From the NCBI RefSeq assembly GCF_043235035.1, contig NZ_JAZAQF010000069.1:174562-238561 (forward strand): a stretch of 64,000 nt of DNA. Reading direction: 5' to 3'. Made by a program: the position numbers and the translations under genes. Below the pieces are notes generated by a model that saw nothing but the letters and a program-made list of their open reading frames with translations, had not been told where the DNA came from and made no database searches. Source of the stretch: CACIAM-69d sp001698445. Lineage in GTDB: Bacteria; Cyanobacteriota; Cyanobacteriia; CACIAM-69d. Positions 27,480-35,635 of this stretch are shown one piece after another. Each line of letters opens with the position of its first letter. Position 1 is the stretch's first letter.

Positions 27480-27690
27480 CAAGGGGCTTAGGGCCTGTCG
27501 TCAAATTTCCTGAAACCCTGATGACCTCGTTCTTTAAACCAATCAGTCGTAGGGGCGGGGTTTCCCCGCCCAGTTCCCGTGATCCTTGGGTATTCCCAGG
27601 GGTGGACAGGGTTGTGGCGATCGCCCGGGTTAGGGTTGGGAGACCCAACCCCTACGGCGATGGAAATGACGACAGGCCCTAAGCCCCTTG
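27480..27690. repeat. 20-bp palindrome copy split by a MITE
   Basis: CAAGGGGCTTA at 27480-27490 and TAAGCCCCTTG at 27680-27690 are the halves of the palindrome. The central TA is duplicated on either side of the 189-bp MITE. Removing the MITE and one TA restores all 20 bases exactly. Confidence 0.9.
27491..27679. mobile_element. MITE subtype A, copy 2
   Basis: 189-bp element with perfect 13-bp inverted ends GGGCCTGTCGTCA / TGACGACAGGCCC and a perfect TA duplication. The interior matches copy 1 at 9310-9495 nearly throughout, including inner inverted segments that could fold (GTAGGGGCGGGG and the later AACCCCTAC). No coding capacity. Confidence 0.9.
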
Positions 27691-27874
27691 TCTGTGCCGA
27701 TCGATGGGGTTTCTTGTCTGCGCCGATCGATGAGGCTCACCAGCTAGTTGTGGCTTTTCAGACATCCTCTCCGGCCCACAGCCTGGGAACGCGGAGGCGA
27801 GTGATAGGATACAAATTCGACTAATCAGCGCCACTCCACAGGCCGATCGCACCGCCGCACCACACAAAGTCACC
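27691..27874. other. Leader of aroC with an isolated repeat end
   Basis: Short gap before aroC. CTTTTCAGACATCCTCT near 27752 matches the right end of the inverted-repeat element at 55814 and resembles a sequence at 5322; here it occurs alone. Confidence 0.4.
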
Positions 27875-28975
27875 ATGGGCAACACGTTTGGACATCTGTT
27901 TCGGATCACCACCTTTGGCGAATCTCACGGTGGTGGGGTTGGCGTTGTGATCGATGGTTGCCCGCCCCGGTTGCCCCTAACGGCCGAAGAAATTCAGGTG
28001 GAACTTGATCGCCGCCGGCCCGGCCAAAGCAAAATCACCACACCCCGCAAGGAAACCGACCAGTGCGAAATCCTTTCGGGCGTGTTTGAGGGCAAGACCC
28101 TGGGCACCCCGATCGCGATTTTGGTGCGCAACAAGGACACCCGGCCCCAAGACTACGACGAGATGGCCAAGACCTATCGCCCGTCCCACGCTGACGCGAC
28201 CTACGACGCGAAATATGGGTTTCGCAATTGGCAAGGGGGTGGCCGATCGTCCGCGCGGGAAACGATCGGGCGCGTCGCCGCCGGGGCGATCGCCAAGAAG
28301 ATCCTGCGGGAGTTTGGCAACATCGAAATCGTCGGCTACGTGAAGCGGATTAAGGATCTCGAAGCGGCGATCGACCCGCTGACCGTGACCACGGAGCAGG
28401 TGGAAAGCAACATTCTGCGATCGCCCGATGGGGACTTTGCGGAACGGGCGATCGCCCTGATTGAGTCGATTCGCGATGAGGGGGATTCCGTTGGTGGCGT
28501 GGTGGAATGCGTTGTGCGGAATTTGCCGATGGGCCTGGGGTCGCCCGTGTTCGATCGCCTGGAAGCCGACCTGGCCAAGGCGGTGATGTCCCTGCCCGCC
28601 ACCAAAGGGTTTGAGGTGGGATCGGGCTTTGCGGGCACATTGCTGAAGGGCAGCGAACACAACGATGAGTTTTACACGGACGAAGCGGGCAAACTGCGAA
28701 CGACGACGAACCGATCGGGCGGCGTGCAGGGCGGTATCAGCAATGGCGAGCCGGTCGTGATCCGGATTGCCTTCAAGCCCACGGCCACGATCCGCAAGGC
28801 CCAAAACACCGTCGATCAAACCGGGGAAGCCAAGGTGCTGGCGGGCAAGGGTCGCCACGATCCCTGTGTGTTGCCCCGGGCCGTGCCGATGGTGGAGGCG
28901 ATGGTGGCGTTGGTGGTTTGCGATCATTTGCTGCGCGATCGGGCCCAATGCCACACGCTCGAAGATTTGGCATAG
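27875..28975 (+). CDS. aroC: Chorismate synthase
   Basis: Last shikimate-pathway enzyme; makes chorismate from EPSP using reduced FMN. 366 residues, normal length. The N-terminal GNTFGHLFRITTFGESHGGGVGVVIDGCPP is the first family signature, with the catalytic His in GESHG. RPSHADATYDAKYGFRNWQGGGRSSARET is the second, near 105-135, and the third region has GKGRHDPCVLPRAVPMVEAM with its catalytic His/Asp. Chorismate made here feeds the isochorismate synthase at 42951. The gene appears monocistronic; the lipoprotein gene downstream starts 55 bp later. Confidence 0.98.
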   Translation: MGNTFGHLFRITTFGESHGGGVGVVIDGCPPRLPLTAEEIQVELDRRRPGQSKITTPRKETDQCEILSGVFEGKTLGTPIAILVRNKDTRPQDYDEMAKTYRPSHADATYDAKYGFRNWQGGGRSSARETIGRVAAGAIAKKILREFGNIEIVGYVKRIKDLEAAIDPLTVTTEQVESNILRSPDGDFAERAIALIESIRDEGDSVGGVVECVVRNLPMGLGSPVFDRLEADLAKAVMSLPATKGFEVGSGFAGTLLKGSEHNDEFYTDEAGKLRTTTNRSGGVQGGISNGEPVVIRIAFKPTATIRKAQNTVDQTGEAKVLAGKGRHDPCVLPRAVPMVEAMVALVVCDHLLRDRAQCHTLEDLA

Positions 28976-28980
28976 CGTAG

Positions 28981-29090
28981 AGATTGCGTTGAGATCAGCC
29001 AAATCGAGATCAGCCAAATCGAGATCGGGTATGTCGAAATCGAGTATGTCGAGATTGAGGATGTCAGGATCGGCCAAGTCGAGATTCGGC
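28981..29090. repeat. Imperfect short tandem repeats around the start of the SLH lipoprotein gene
   Basis: About 110 bp made of GAGATCAGCCAAATC, GAGATCGGGTATGTC, GAAATCGAGTATGTC and similar 15-bp units. The period is a multiple of three, so the reverse strand also reads an open Asp/Leu-rich repeat. The right part encodes the first 20 residues of the lipoprotein if ATG 29031 is used. Confidence 0.6.
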
Positions 29091-29996
29091 ATGGCGGGCA
29101 TGGTGGGGTTGCTGTGCGGCCTAGTGCCCTTGGGTTTGGGCGGCTGTGCCGACGATGGTGCAGCCAGCCGCGCCTTGGAGCAATCCCTTGCGCCCGACCC
29201 GGCCTTGCAAGCGAGTCCCAGCCCCGCCGTTCAACCCAGCCCGAGTCCGAGCTTGACCGCTCCGAGTCCTGGCCCAATCGCCAGCCCGATCGCCCCCAGC
29301 CCCAGCCCCACAGCTCAACCCAGCCCGATCGCCAGCCTCTCTCAGGAATTGCAACCCTATTGGCAAGATTGGCGCAAACTCGACAGCCTTCAGGGTCTCC
29401 AGGATCCGAACCAAATCGTGACCCGGCGGCAATTTGCCCGCTGGCTCGTGAGCGCCAATAACCAACTGTTCCAAAACCGCCCGGCCTGGCAGGTGCGATC
29501 GGCCAATGCCACCAGCCAGCCCCTCTTCACCGATGTGCCCACCACGGATCCAGACTTCGCCGCCATCCAAGGCTTGGCCGAAGCGGGCATTATTCCCAGT
29601 CGCTTAACCGGCAACAACAGCCCCACCTTCAGCCCCGATGGGCCCCTCACGCGAGAAACCATGGTGCTGTGGAAAGTGCCCCTCGACTTGCGTCGTCCCT
29701 TGCCGCCGGCCACCGTGGAAACCGTGCAAAAGGCTTGGGGATTTTTGGACGCAACCAAGGTAGATGCCCAGACCCTCCGGGCGATCGCGGCCGATCGCGA
29801 GAACGGCGAACTCTCCAACATTCGCCGGGTCTTTGGGTTCACCACCCTTCTGCAACCCAAAAAACCGATCACCCAAGGGGAAGCCGCCGCCGCTCTCTGG
29901 TACTTCGGCCCCGAAGGCCAAGGCATCACCGCCAAGGATTTGCTCAGTACTGCACCGTCCCCGATCGCCCCGCCAGCTTCCCCGGCCGTAAACTAA
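29031..29996 (+). CDS. SLH-domain lipoprotein
   Basis: 321 residues from ATG 29031. A charged start and hydrophobic core (MVGLLCGLVPLGLGGC) end in a lipobox with Cys near 39, so it is a likely lipoprotein. About 65 residues of Pro/Ser-rich linker follow (repeated SPSP, PSPI). The C-terminal half has SLH-like segments: a first one with RRQFARWLVSANNQLF, then FTDVPTTDPDFAAIQGLAEAGIIP with TFSPDGPLTRETMVLW, and a third part with KKPITQGEAAAALWYF. It may link the outer membrane or periplasm to the cell wall. ATGs at 29091 and 29100 are alternative starts that would still leave a signal sequence. The upstream repeat array makes the start uncertain. Confidence 0.8.
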   Translation: MSKSSMSRLRMSGSAKSRFGMAGMVGLLCGLVPLGLGGCADDGAASRALEQSLAPDPALQASPSPAVQPSPSPSLTAPSPGPIASPIAPSPSPTAQPSPIASLSQELQPYWQDWRKLDSLQGLQDPNQIVTRRQFARWLVSANNQLFQNRPAWQVRSANATSQPLFTDVPTTDPDFAAIQGLAEAGIIPSRLTGNNSPTFSPDGPLTRETMVLWKVPLDLRRPLPPATVETVQKAWGFLDATKVDAQTLRAIAADRENGELSNIRRVFGFTTLLQPKKPITQGEAAAALWYFGPEGQGITAKDLLSTAPSPIAPPASPAVN

Positions 29997-30085
29997 ACGC
30001 AACTTATTCCAACGCTTTGCACCAACGCTTTGCACAAATTTTGGCGACCGCTGCGATAGAAAGATGATTGCCGGCCTCAACATCG

Positions 30086-30847
30086 ATGTCTATCAGGTCT
30101 TCGTCTGTGGTGCGATTCACCTTTCAGCCTCCACCGCCAGGATCCCCCGATCCCGATCGCGATCGCCAATTAAATCAAACCCTCCAAGCCTTGGTGCTGC
30201 GGGCCCAAAGTCTACCGCCCCAAAGTCTAGAGTTCAAAAAAGCGATCGAACAGGTGGTGAAACTTGTTTGTGAATCGAATCGACTTCGGCGTTCTCTCAA
30301 AACTCAAAATGTTCGTTCAGACCACCCACAATATGGAGCTTTTTATGATGAAGCAGTTTTTCTTCTGATGGATTGGCTACCCACAGCCATTCAAAAGAAA
30401 CAGTACAATCCCGGTCGAGGCGAAGTTATGGCCTGGCTCAACGACAAACTTCAGTATTTGTTTAAGGATGCTGTTCGAGATTTAACCGGCGTGCGCACAC
30501 CCTTTGCAGTCGGTATAGATCTGGAAAACCTGGATGAGCAGGGCGAGTTACCCGCCGATATGAACCCTTGGTCAGCACTCATGGCCCAAGAAGAGCTGGA
30601 TTCATCGGAAGTTTGGCGACTTTACAAAGCCCAAGACCCCGATGGATTGCTGCAAAAAGTGGTTTTCGAATCAATCCGCTTTGAACAACTGATTGATGCT
30701 AAAAACCAAGGAAAGAGTATGCGGAAATTGGCAATTGAGCTATCCGTCAATGCCAATACACTCAGCTCCATCTACACTCGCCATAAAGATCAATTCTTCG
30801 AGTCGGTTCGGCGCTTTAAGCAGTCGCTCCAACCGCCCGATGAATAG
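30086..30847 (+). CDS. Sigma-70-like factor of a cyanobacterial exoprotein cluster
   Basis: 253 residues from ATG 30086 (TTG 30068 is possible). The middle (YDEAVFLLMDWLPTAIQKKQYNPGRGEVMAWLNDKLQYLFKDAVRDL) resembles sigma region 2. The C-terminal part (SMRKLAIELSVNANTLSSIYTRHKDQFFESVRRF) looks like a region-4 helix-turn-helix. The first 30 residues are Pro-rich. It is upstream of a DUF1822 gene, a haemagglutinin-type exoprotein gene and a CHAT protease gene on the same strand, so it may control that cluster, possibly including its own expression. Assignment as a true sigma factor is inferred from the pattern only. Confidence 0.75.
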   Translation: MSIRSSSVVRFTFQPPPPGSPDPDRDRQLNQTLQALVLRAQSLPPQSLEFKKAIEQVVKLVCESNRLRRSLKTQNVRSDHPQYGAFYDEAVFLLMDWLPTAIQKKQYNPGRGEVMAWLNDKLQYLFKDAVRDLTGVRTPFAVGIDLENLDEQGELPADMNPWSALMAQEELDSSEVWRLYKAQDPDGLLQKVVFESIRFEQLIDAKNQGKSMRKLAIELSVNANTLSSIYTRHKDQFFESVRRFKQSLQPPDE

Positions 30848-31266
30848 CCTAATTTACGCAGAAGTTTCCTTGAACTTAGTTTTTCAAGAAAAATCTCCTC
30901 GTGAATTGGCTCATTAAATCTAGACATTCATCTCCTAATACACCCACTCTCTTCATTTTTATCATTCTTGTCACTCTCCCAGTGTCAAACCCACCCTTTA
31001 GCAAAAACCCTCTAAGAGGAGACAGTATTCTCGATTCAGGTGGCTTTAGATTTTTAGTTGCCTCTTTCAATTGCTTCTTCTAATTGGCGATTGACCAAAT
31101 ATTGATCAACTCAAATCGGGGACTACCATCCCTAGTCTTTGGTTTTTCAAAATTGGTATTGTCAATCAGAATTAGCCATTAAAGATCACTTAAAATCAAC
31201 CTGAAACAAACTTAAATTTCAATCAAAATTGAGTTGGTTAATCCTCCAATGACGGACAAATAGATC
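30848..31266. other. AT-rich gap before the DUF1822 gene
   Basis: 419 bp, clearly AT-richer than the flanking genes. A plus-strand frame at 30901-31083 has no family resemblance. It probably holds the promoter of the DUF1822 transcript. No strong hairpin was recognised. Confidence 0.4.
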
Positions 31267-32484
31267 ATGACTCTTGACCCCACTTCACCCAATCCTCAAC
31301 CTACAGAAGCCAACCAGTTTCACGAAACAATTACAATTCCCTTGCGTGCCAAACACCGAGCCACCGCCGAACAATTTGCCAAGGCCGCAACGCATCCAGA
31401 CCAGCGTGATGTGATCTATCACAACACGTTGGCGATCCTAGCCCTCAGTGATTGGTTGCATTGGTTGCAAATTCCCCATTCCCATCAGAATTGCGAGAGC
31501 TGGGATTCTGTAATTAGAGGATTTGATGATGTGGCGGATTTGGCGATCGAGGAAGTCGGTCGAGTAGAATGCCGGCCGGTTTTTCCAGGGGCTGATTCTC
31601 TGGAAATTGCACCGGAATCCCAAGCCGATCGAGTAGGCTACTTTGCTATTGGCTTGAATTTGCAGACAGTCGATCGCCCCGAAGCCACTTTAATTGGTTT
31701 TATACCCACATCGGCCTTGTTCGATCAAGAACAAATTTGGCTATCAGAACTCCAATCTTTAGATGATTTCTTAGAATGGTGGGATGCAAAGGTTGCAGAA
31801 ACCCGCGCTGTAAAATCTGACACTAGTCAACAGAATGTTTCAACCAGCAATGCAGTAGTCGGCTCAGAAATTGACTCCAAGATTAATCCAGAGATCAATC
31901 TAAAAATCAATTCAGAAATCAATTCAGAAATCAATCCTAGAACGAACCCAGAGCCTGATTCGGAACTCTATCCAGAAGTCCAACCAACGGGGGCCAAACC
32001 GGCTGTTTCCCTGATGCCTTGGCTCGAAAATCAATTCGAGCATGGTTGGCAGAACCTGAGCAGTTTATTACAAGACATCCTAGAGCCAGATTCTTTTGGG
32101 GTCAGTTACCGAAAACAGCCGAAAATCACAGGGGCGAAAATCCTGGAAATCGAGAATTTGGAAAAGTCAATTCTTCTGACTGTGGCCATTGGCCACCATG
32201 AACCCACCGAGGAAGAAGAAATCAGGCCTGAGAACTTGCCTGAGAGTCTCCTGCTGTGGGACATCACCATTCGGCTGCAAAATTTGGATGTGGAAACGCC
32301 TTTACCCAACGAATTGCAACTCACGCTTTTGGATCATTTGGGACAAACTGTGGAACAGTTCACCCCAGAAGTCCACACAAGTCTACAAATTGATTTCATT
32401 GCAGACCCTGGGGAAACCTTCATGGCGCAAGTGGTGCTGGGGGATTTTAAAGTTATTGAAACTTTAACCGCACCATCGTTGTAA
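31267..32484 (+). CDS. DUF1822 protein
   Basis: 405 residues. The N-terminal 170 residues fit DUF1822 (ETITIPLRAKHRATAEQFA, VIYHNTLAILALSDWLHWLQIPH, RVGYFAIGLN). A linker at about 200-240 is built from repeated EIN/KIN units (INPEINLKINSEINSEINP), encoded by imperfect 15-bp repeats at about 31867-31960. The C-terminal part (ENQFEHGWQNLSSLLQDIL, then a beta-rich segment) is of the type that follows DUF1822. The function is unknown; the family is confined largely to cyanobacteria and commonly sits beside CHAT and haemagglutinin-type genes, as here. Confidence 0.85.
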   Translation: MTLDPTSPNPQPTEANQFHETITIPLRAKHRATAEQFAKAATHPDQRDVIYHNTLAILALSDWLHWLQIPHSHQNCESWDSVIRGFDDVADLAIEEVGRVECRPVFPGADSLEIAPESQADRVGYFAIGLNLQTVDRPEATLIGFIPTSALFDQEQIWLSELQSLDDFLEWWDAKVAETRAVKSDTSQQNVSTSNAVVGSEIDSKINPEINLKINSEINSEINPRTNPEPDSELYPEVQPTGAKPAVSLMPWLENQFEHGWQNLSSLLQDILEPDSFGVSYRKQPKITGAKILEIENLEKSILLTVAIGHHEPTEEEEIRPENLPESLLLWDITIRLQNLDVETPLPNELQLTLLDHLGQTVEQFTPEVHTSLQIDFIADPGETFMAQVVLGDFKVIETLTAPSL

Positions 32485-32539
32485 TTCGCGCCCGCTCGCT
32501 AGGGTTCGATAAAATGTGTCTGGTTTCGTCAGGGCTTCC

Positions 32540-35500
32540 ATGGCACACATTTGGGGTTTACAAGCGCTAAACTGTCGCACCATCTCCCTGGTTGGAGTGG
32601 GGGTTGTGGTAACCCATGGGTTGATGGCAGGTTTTTTGGCCACTGCTGCGGTTGCTGAGTCGATCGCCCCGGATGGTCAACTTTCAACCACGGTGCAACA
32701 ACGGGAACCCAACCAATGGACGATCGAGGGGGGCGATCGGGCCGGGAGCAACCTGTTTCATAGTTTTCAGCAGTTTTCGATTCCCACGGGCGGGCTGGCT
32801 CACTTCAACAATGCCGCCGACGTGGCTAATATTTTTGCCCGAGTGACTGGCGGCCAGCGATCGCTCCTGGACGGAACGCTGAGGGCCAATGGGGCAGCCA
32901 ATCTTTTCCTACTCAATCCAGCGGGCATTTTGTTTGGGCCCAATGCTCGCCTAGATCTGGGCGGATCGTTTTTTGCCAGTACGGCCGATCGCCTGGTGTT
33001 TGCCAATGGGCTGAGTTTTGGGGTCAACGATCCGGCAGGTCGGCCGTTGCTGTCGATGAGCGTGCCGGTGGGGTTGCAATACGGGTCTGCGCCGGGAGCA
33101 ATTCGGGTGGAGGCGCGATCAGCTGATCCAAAGGTTCCCACGGGTTTAGAAGTGCAGCCGGGTCAGGCGATCGGCTTGTTTGGTGGGGCGATCGAGCTGG
33201 ATGGTGGTGTGTTGATTGCGCCGCGTGGCCGCCTGCAACTGATCGCCAGCCCTCCCAATGCAACCCTAGCGTTGAATACACCAATTGCCACCATTCAAGC
33301 CACCAATTCCGGCTCGATCGGCACTGGTCAAGCTGTTATTTCACCATCGAGCATTCTATTAACGAATAAAGCCCTTTTGGATGTTCGAGATTTGACCCAA
33401 GGCGGCACAGTGGAACTTGATAGCCACAATATTTTGCTGAGTTCTGGCTCTCAAGTTTTTGCGGGAGTTCGTGCGCCCGAATCAGTTGATGGTGTAGAAC
33501 CTAGCTCAATAACTGCTGATCAAGTACCTCTTAATAACTTACCAATCAGTGGAGATATTCGCGCCCGCGCAACAAACACAATTACCCTTGATGGAGGATT
33601 AACCTTCTTTTCAAATGCTGTTGATCCAGATGCCGTGGGAAACGCTGGCAATACAACTATTCAGGCTCGATTAGTCCAGCTCTTGAATGGCGGTCGTGTT
33701 TATACCGGCACTGAAGGAGTTGGTAATGCCGGAAACTTAAGAATAATCGCTGATCAATTAACGGTTGCAGGTGCTAGTGAAAACCCCTTTCTTTATAGCG
33801 GTATTTTGAATTTAGCTGAAGTCTCTGGCACGGGCAACGGTGGCTTAATTGATATTCAAGTTGGCTCAATTCACTTGGCAGATGGTGGCTCAATTCGAGC
33901 TAATACTGCCGGTCAAGGCAATGCAGGACGCATTACGATTCGTGCTACGGGGGATGTCGTAATCGAGCGAGTTGATGCTCGTGCTGGAGACGTTGATCGT
34001 GAGTCCAGTGGTATCTACAGCCGAAGTGCAGAAAACTCTGCAGGAAATGGTGGCACGATCGATCTCCAATCTCGCTCATTAACACTCCGTGATGGAGGGT
34101 TTATTACTGCCACCACTCGCGGAGCTGGTAATGCTGGCAACTTATTAATTCAGGTCAGTGACAGAATTATAATTTCTGGTGTAAGTCAACTGGACGAAGT
34201 AATCGTATTTTCTGAGAATGAAAAATTAATTTTTCAACAATCTAGTGGACTCTATAGCTCTGCTTCAAGAACCAGCAAAGGAGAAGGAGGAAACATCCAA
34301 ATTAGTGCGGGGTCTCTACTGGTTAGTCATGGTGGGCTAATCATTACAAGGACAGATGGAGGCGGTAACGCTGGAAGTATTCGCATTCGAGTAGCTGAAG
34401 ACATGACGATTGATGGAGTTGGCCCTGATTTATCTTCTAGTGCGATTATTAGCTCCTCAGAAGGGAACAGCCTTGGACGTGGTGGATCAATCCAAGTTGA
34501 AGCGCAGTCATTGACTGTTTCCAATGGAGCAGTGATTAACACTCAAACGTTAACTAATCAGGATGCTGGCAGTATTACTCTTGTAGCCGATCGCTTATCA
34601 TTTCTTAGCGGTGGACAAGCAATTGCCACAACCACAAAAGCAGGCCATGCCGGTGACATTACAATCAGTGCCGACCAAGTTTTAGTGGAAGGATTTGATC
34701 CACGGTTTGCTGTCCGGCAAGAACTATTTGGTGAAAATGTTGTGGGGCGAAATCTTGGCTCTTTCAGCGGCATTTTTGTAGGAGCTGATGTTGAATCAAC
34801 TGGAGAAGGTGGGAGCCTAAATATACAAGCCCGAGAAATTAATCTGCAGCCGAGAACAACTTTGGCAGTGGGGTCAGCGGGAACAGGAGCGGCGGGGCGC
34901 ATGGGCCTCTCGGTTGACCAGTTGCAAATGACTGGAGCGCATCTCTCGGCAGAAACGCGCTCCGGGGATTTTGGCAGTATTCAAATTGACAGCCACGATA
35001 TTCAACTGCGTAATCACTCCCTGATCAGCACCAATGCTCAGGACTCAGCAACCGGCGGCAACATTGTGATCGACACGGACACGCTGGTGGCGCTGGAAAA
35101 CAGTGATATTTCCGCCAATTCGGTGAATAGTTTTGGTGGACGGGTGAACTTGCGGGCCCAAGGGGTGTTTGGGACGGCTTTTCGGGAAGCATTGACCGAT
35201 CGCAGTGATATTACGGCTAGCTCGGCGCGGGGGCCAGAATTTAGCGGCACGGTGCAACTGGAGGTGCTGAACCCCGACCCGGCCCGAGGGGCGATCGCCC
35301 TGCCCAGTGATGTGGGTGTGCCGCCGGAGCCTACCAGTCCCTGCGGCCCTCGATCGGATCCGAGGGCGATCGAGTTTTTTGCCTTGGGACGAGCCGGCCA
35401 AGCACCAAACCCGATCGAGGCGGCCACCCTGGAAGCCATGCCCTTCACGGCAGATTTGCGCCCGATCGCCCCAACGACCACCGCCAAAGCCGAAGCCACC

Positions 35501-35635
35501 CCTCCGCTGCGGGAGCCGATTTTGGAAGCCACCCATTGGCAAAGGACAGAAGCCGGACAAATTCAGTTGATGGCCGGCGCTCCGGTGCAATGGGCGAGGG
35601 GTGAATCGAGTTGCCGTTGGGGAGTTGAGCCATGA
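32540..35635 (+). CDS. Filamentous-haemagglutinin-type exoprotein (TpsA-like)
   Basis: 1031 residues from ATG 32540, which has AGGG five bases upstream; GTG 32516 would add eight residues. A signal peptide (MAGFLATAAVAE) ends near 39. The haemagglutination-activity domain spans about 40-190, with GSNLFHSFQQF and the family's FLLNPAGILFGPNARLD (NPxGI motif). Then comes a long right-handed beta-helix region of GNAGNxxI-type repeats. The C-terminus has a conserved Cys pair (SPCGP and SSCRWG). Such proteins cross the outer membrane through a TpsB-type partner, which is not in the window. The stop overlaps the ATG of the CHAT gene (ATGA), so the two are translationally coupled. Confidence 0.88.
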   Translation: MAHIWGLQALNCRTISLVGVGVVVTHGLMAGFLATAAVAESIAPDGQLSTTVQQREPNQWTIEGGDRAGSNLFHSFQQFSIPTGGLAHFNNAADVANIFARVTGGQRSLLDGTLRANGAANLFLLNPAGILFGPNARLDLGGSFFASTADRLVFANGLSFGVNDPAGRPLLSMSVPVGLQYGSAPGAIRVEARSADPKVPTGLEVQPGQAIGLFGGAIELDGGVLIAPRGRLQLIASPPNATLALNTPIATIQATNSGSIGTGQAVISPSSILLTNKALLDVRDLTQGGTVELDSHNILLSSGSQVFAGVRAPESVDGVEPSSITADQVPLNNLPISGDIRARATNTITLDGGLTFFSNAVDPDAVGNAGNTTIQARLVQLLNGGRVYTGTEGVGNAGNLRIIADQLTVAGASENPFLYSGILNLAEVSGTGNGGLIDIQVGSIHLADGGSIRANTAGQGNAGRITIRATGDVVIERVDARAGDVDRESSGIYSRSAENSAGNGGTIDLQSRSLTLRDGGFITATTRGAGNAGNLLIQVSDRIIISGVSQLDEVIVFSENEKLIFQQSSGLYSSASRTSKGEGGNIQISAGSLLVSHGGLIITRTDGGGNAGSIRIRVAEDMTIDGVGPDLSSSAIISSSEGNSLGRGGSIQVEAQSLTVSNGAVINTQTLTNQDAGSITLVADRLSFLSGGQAIATTTKAGHAGDITISADQVLVEGFDPRFAVRQELFGENVVGRNLGSFSGIFVGADVESTGEGGSLNIQAREINLQPRTTLAVGSAGTGAAGRMGLSVDQLQMTGAHLSAETRSGDFGSIQIDSHDIQLRNHSLISTNAQDSATGGNIVIDTDTLVALENSDISANSVNSFGGRVNLRAQGVFGTAFREALTDRSDITASSARGPEFSGTVQLEVLNPDPARGAIALPSDVGVPPEPTSPCGPRSDPRAIEFFALGRAGQAPNPIEAATLEAMPFTADLRPIAPTTTAKAEATPPLREPILEATHWQRTEAGQIQLMAGAPVQWARGESSCRWGVEP

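Noticed and set aside
28767..29030. Extension of the SLH lipoprotein frame into aroC
   Set aside because: The upstream part lies in another frame of chorismate synthase and would bury the signal peptide; ATG 29031 or later is the sensible start.
27977..29101. 374-codon open frame on the minus strand opposite aroC
   Set aside because: It lies antisense to the whole of chorismate synthase, has no family resemblance, and is open because of GC-rich codon usage plus the 15-bp repeats at 28981-29090.
31036..31083. Possible short hydrophobic peptide (ending FLVASFNCFF)
   Set aside because: Only the end of an AT-rich frame with no start signal or relation to neighbours.
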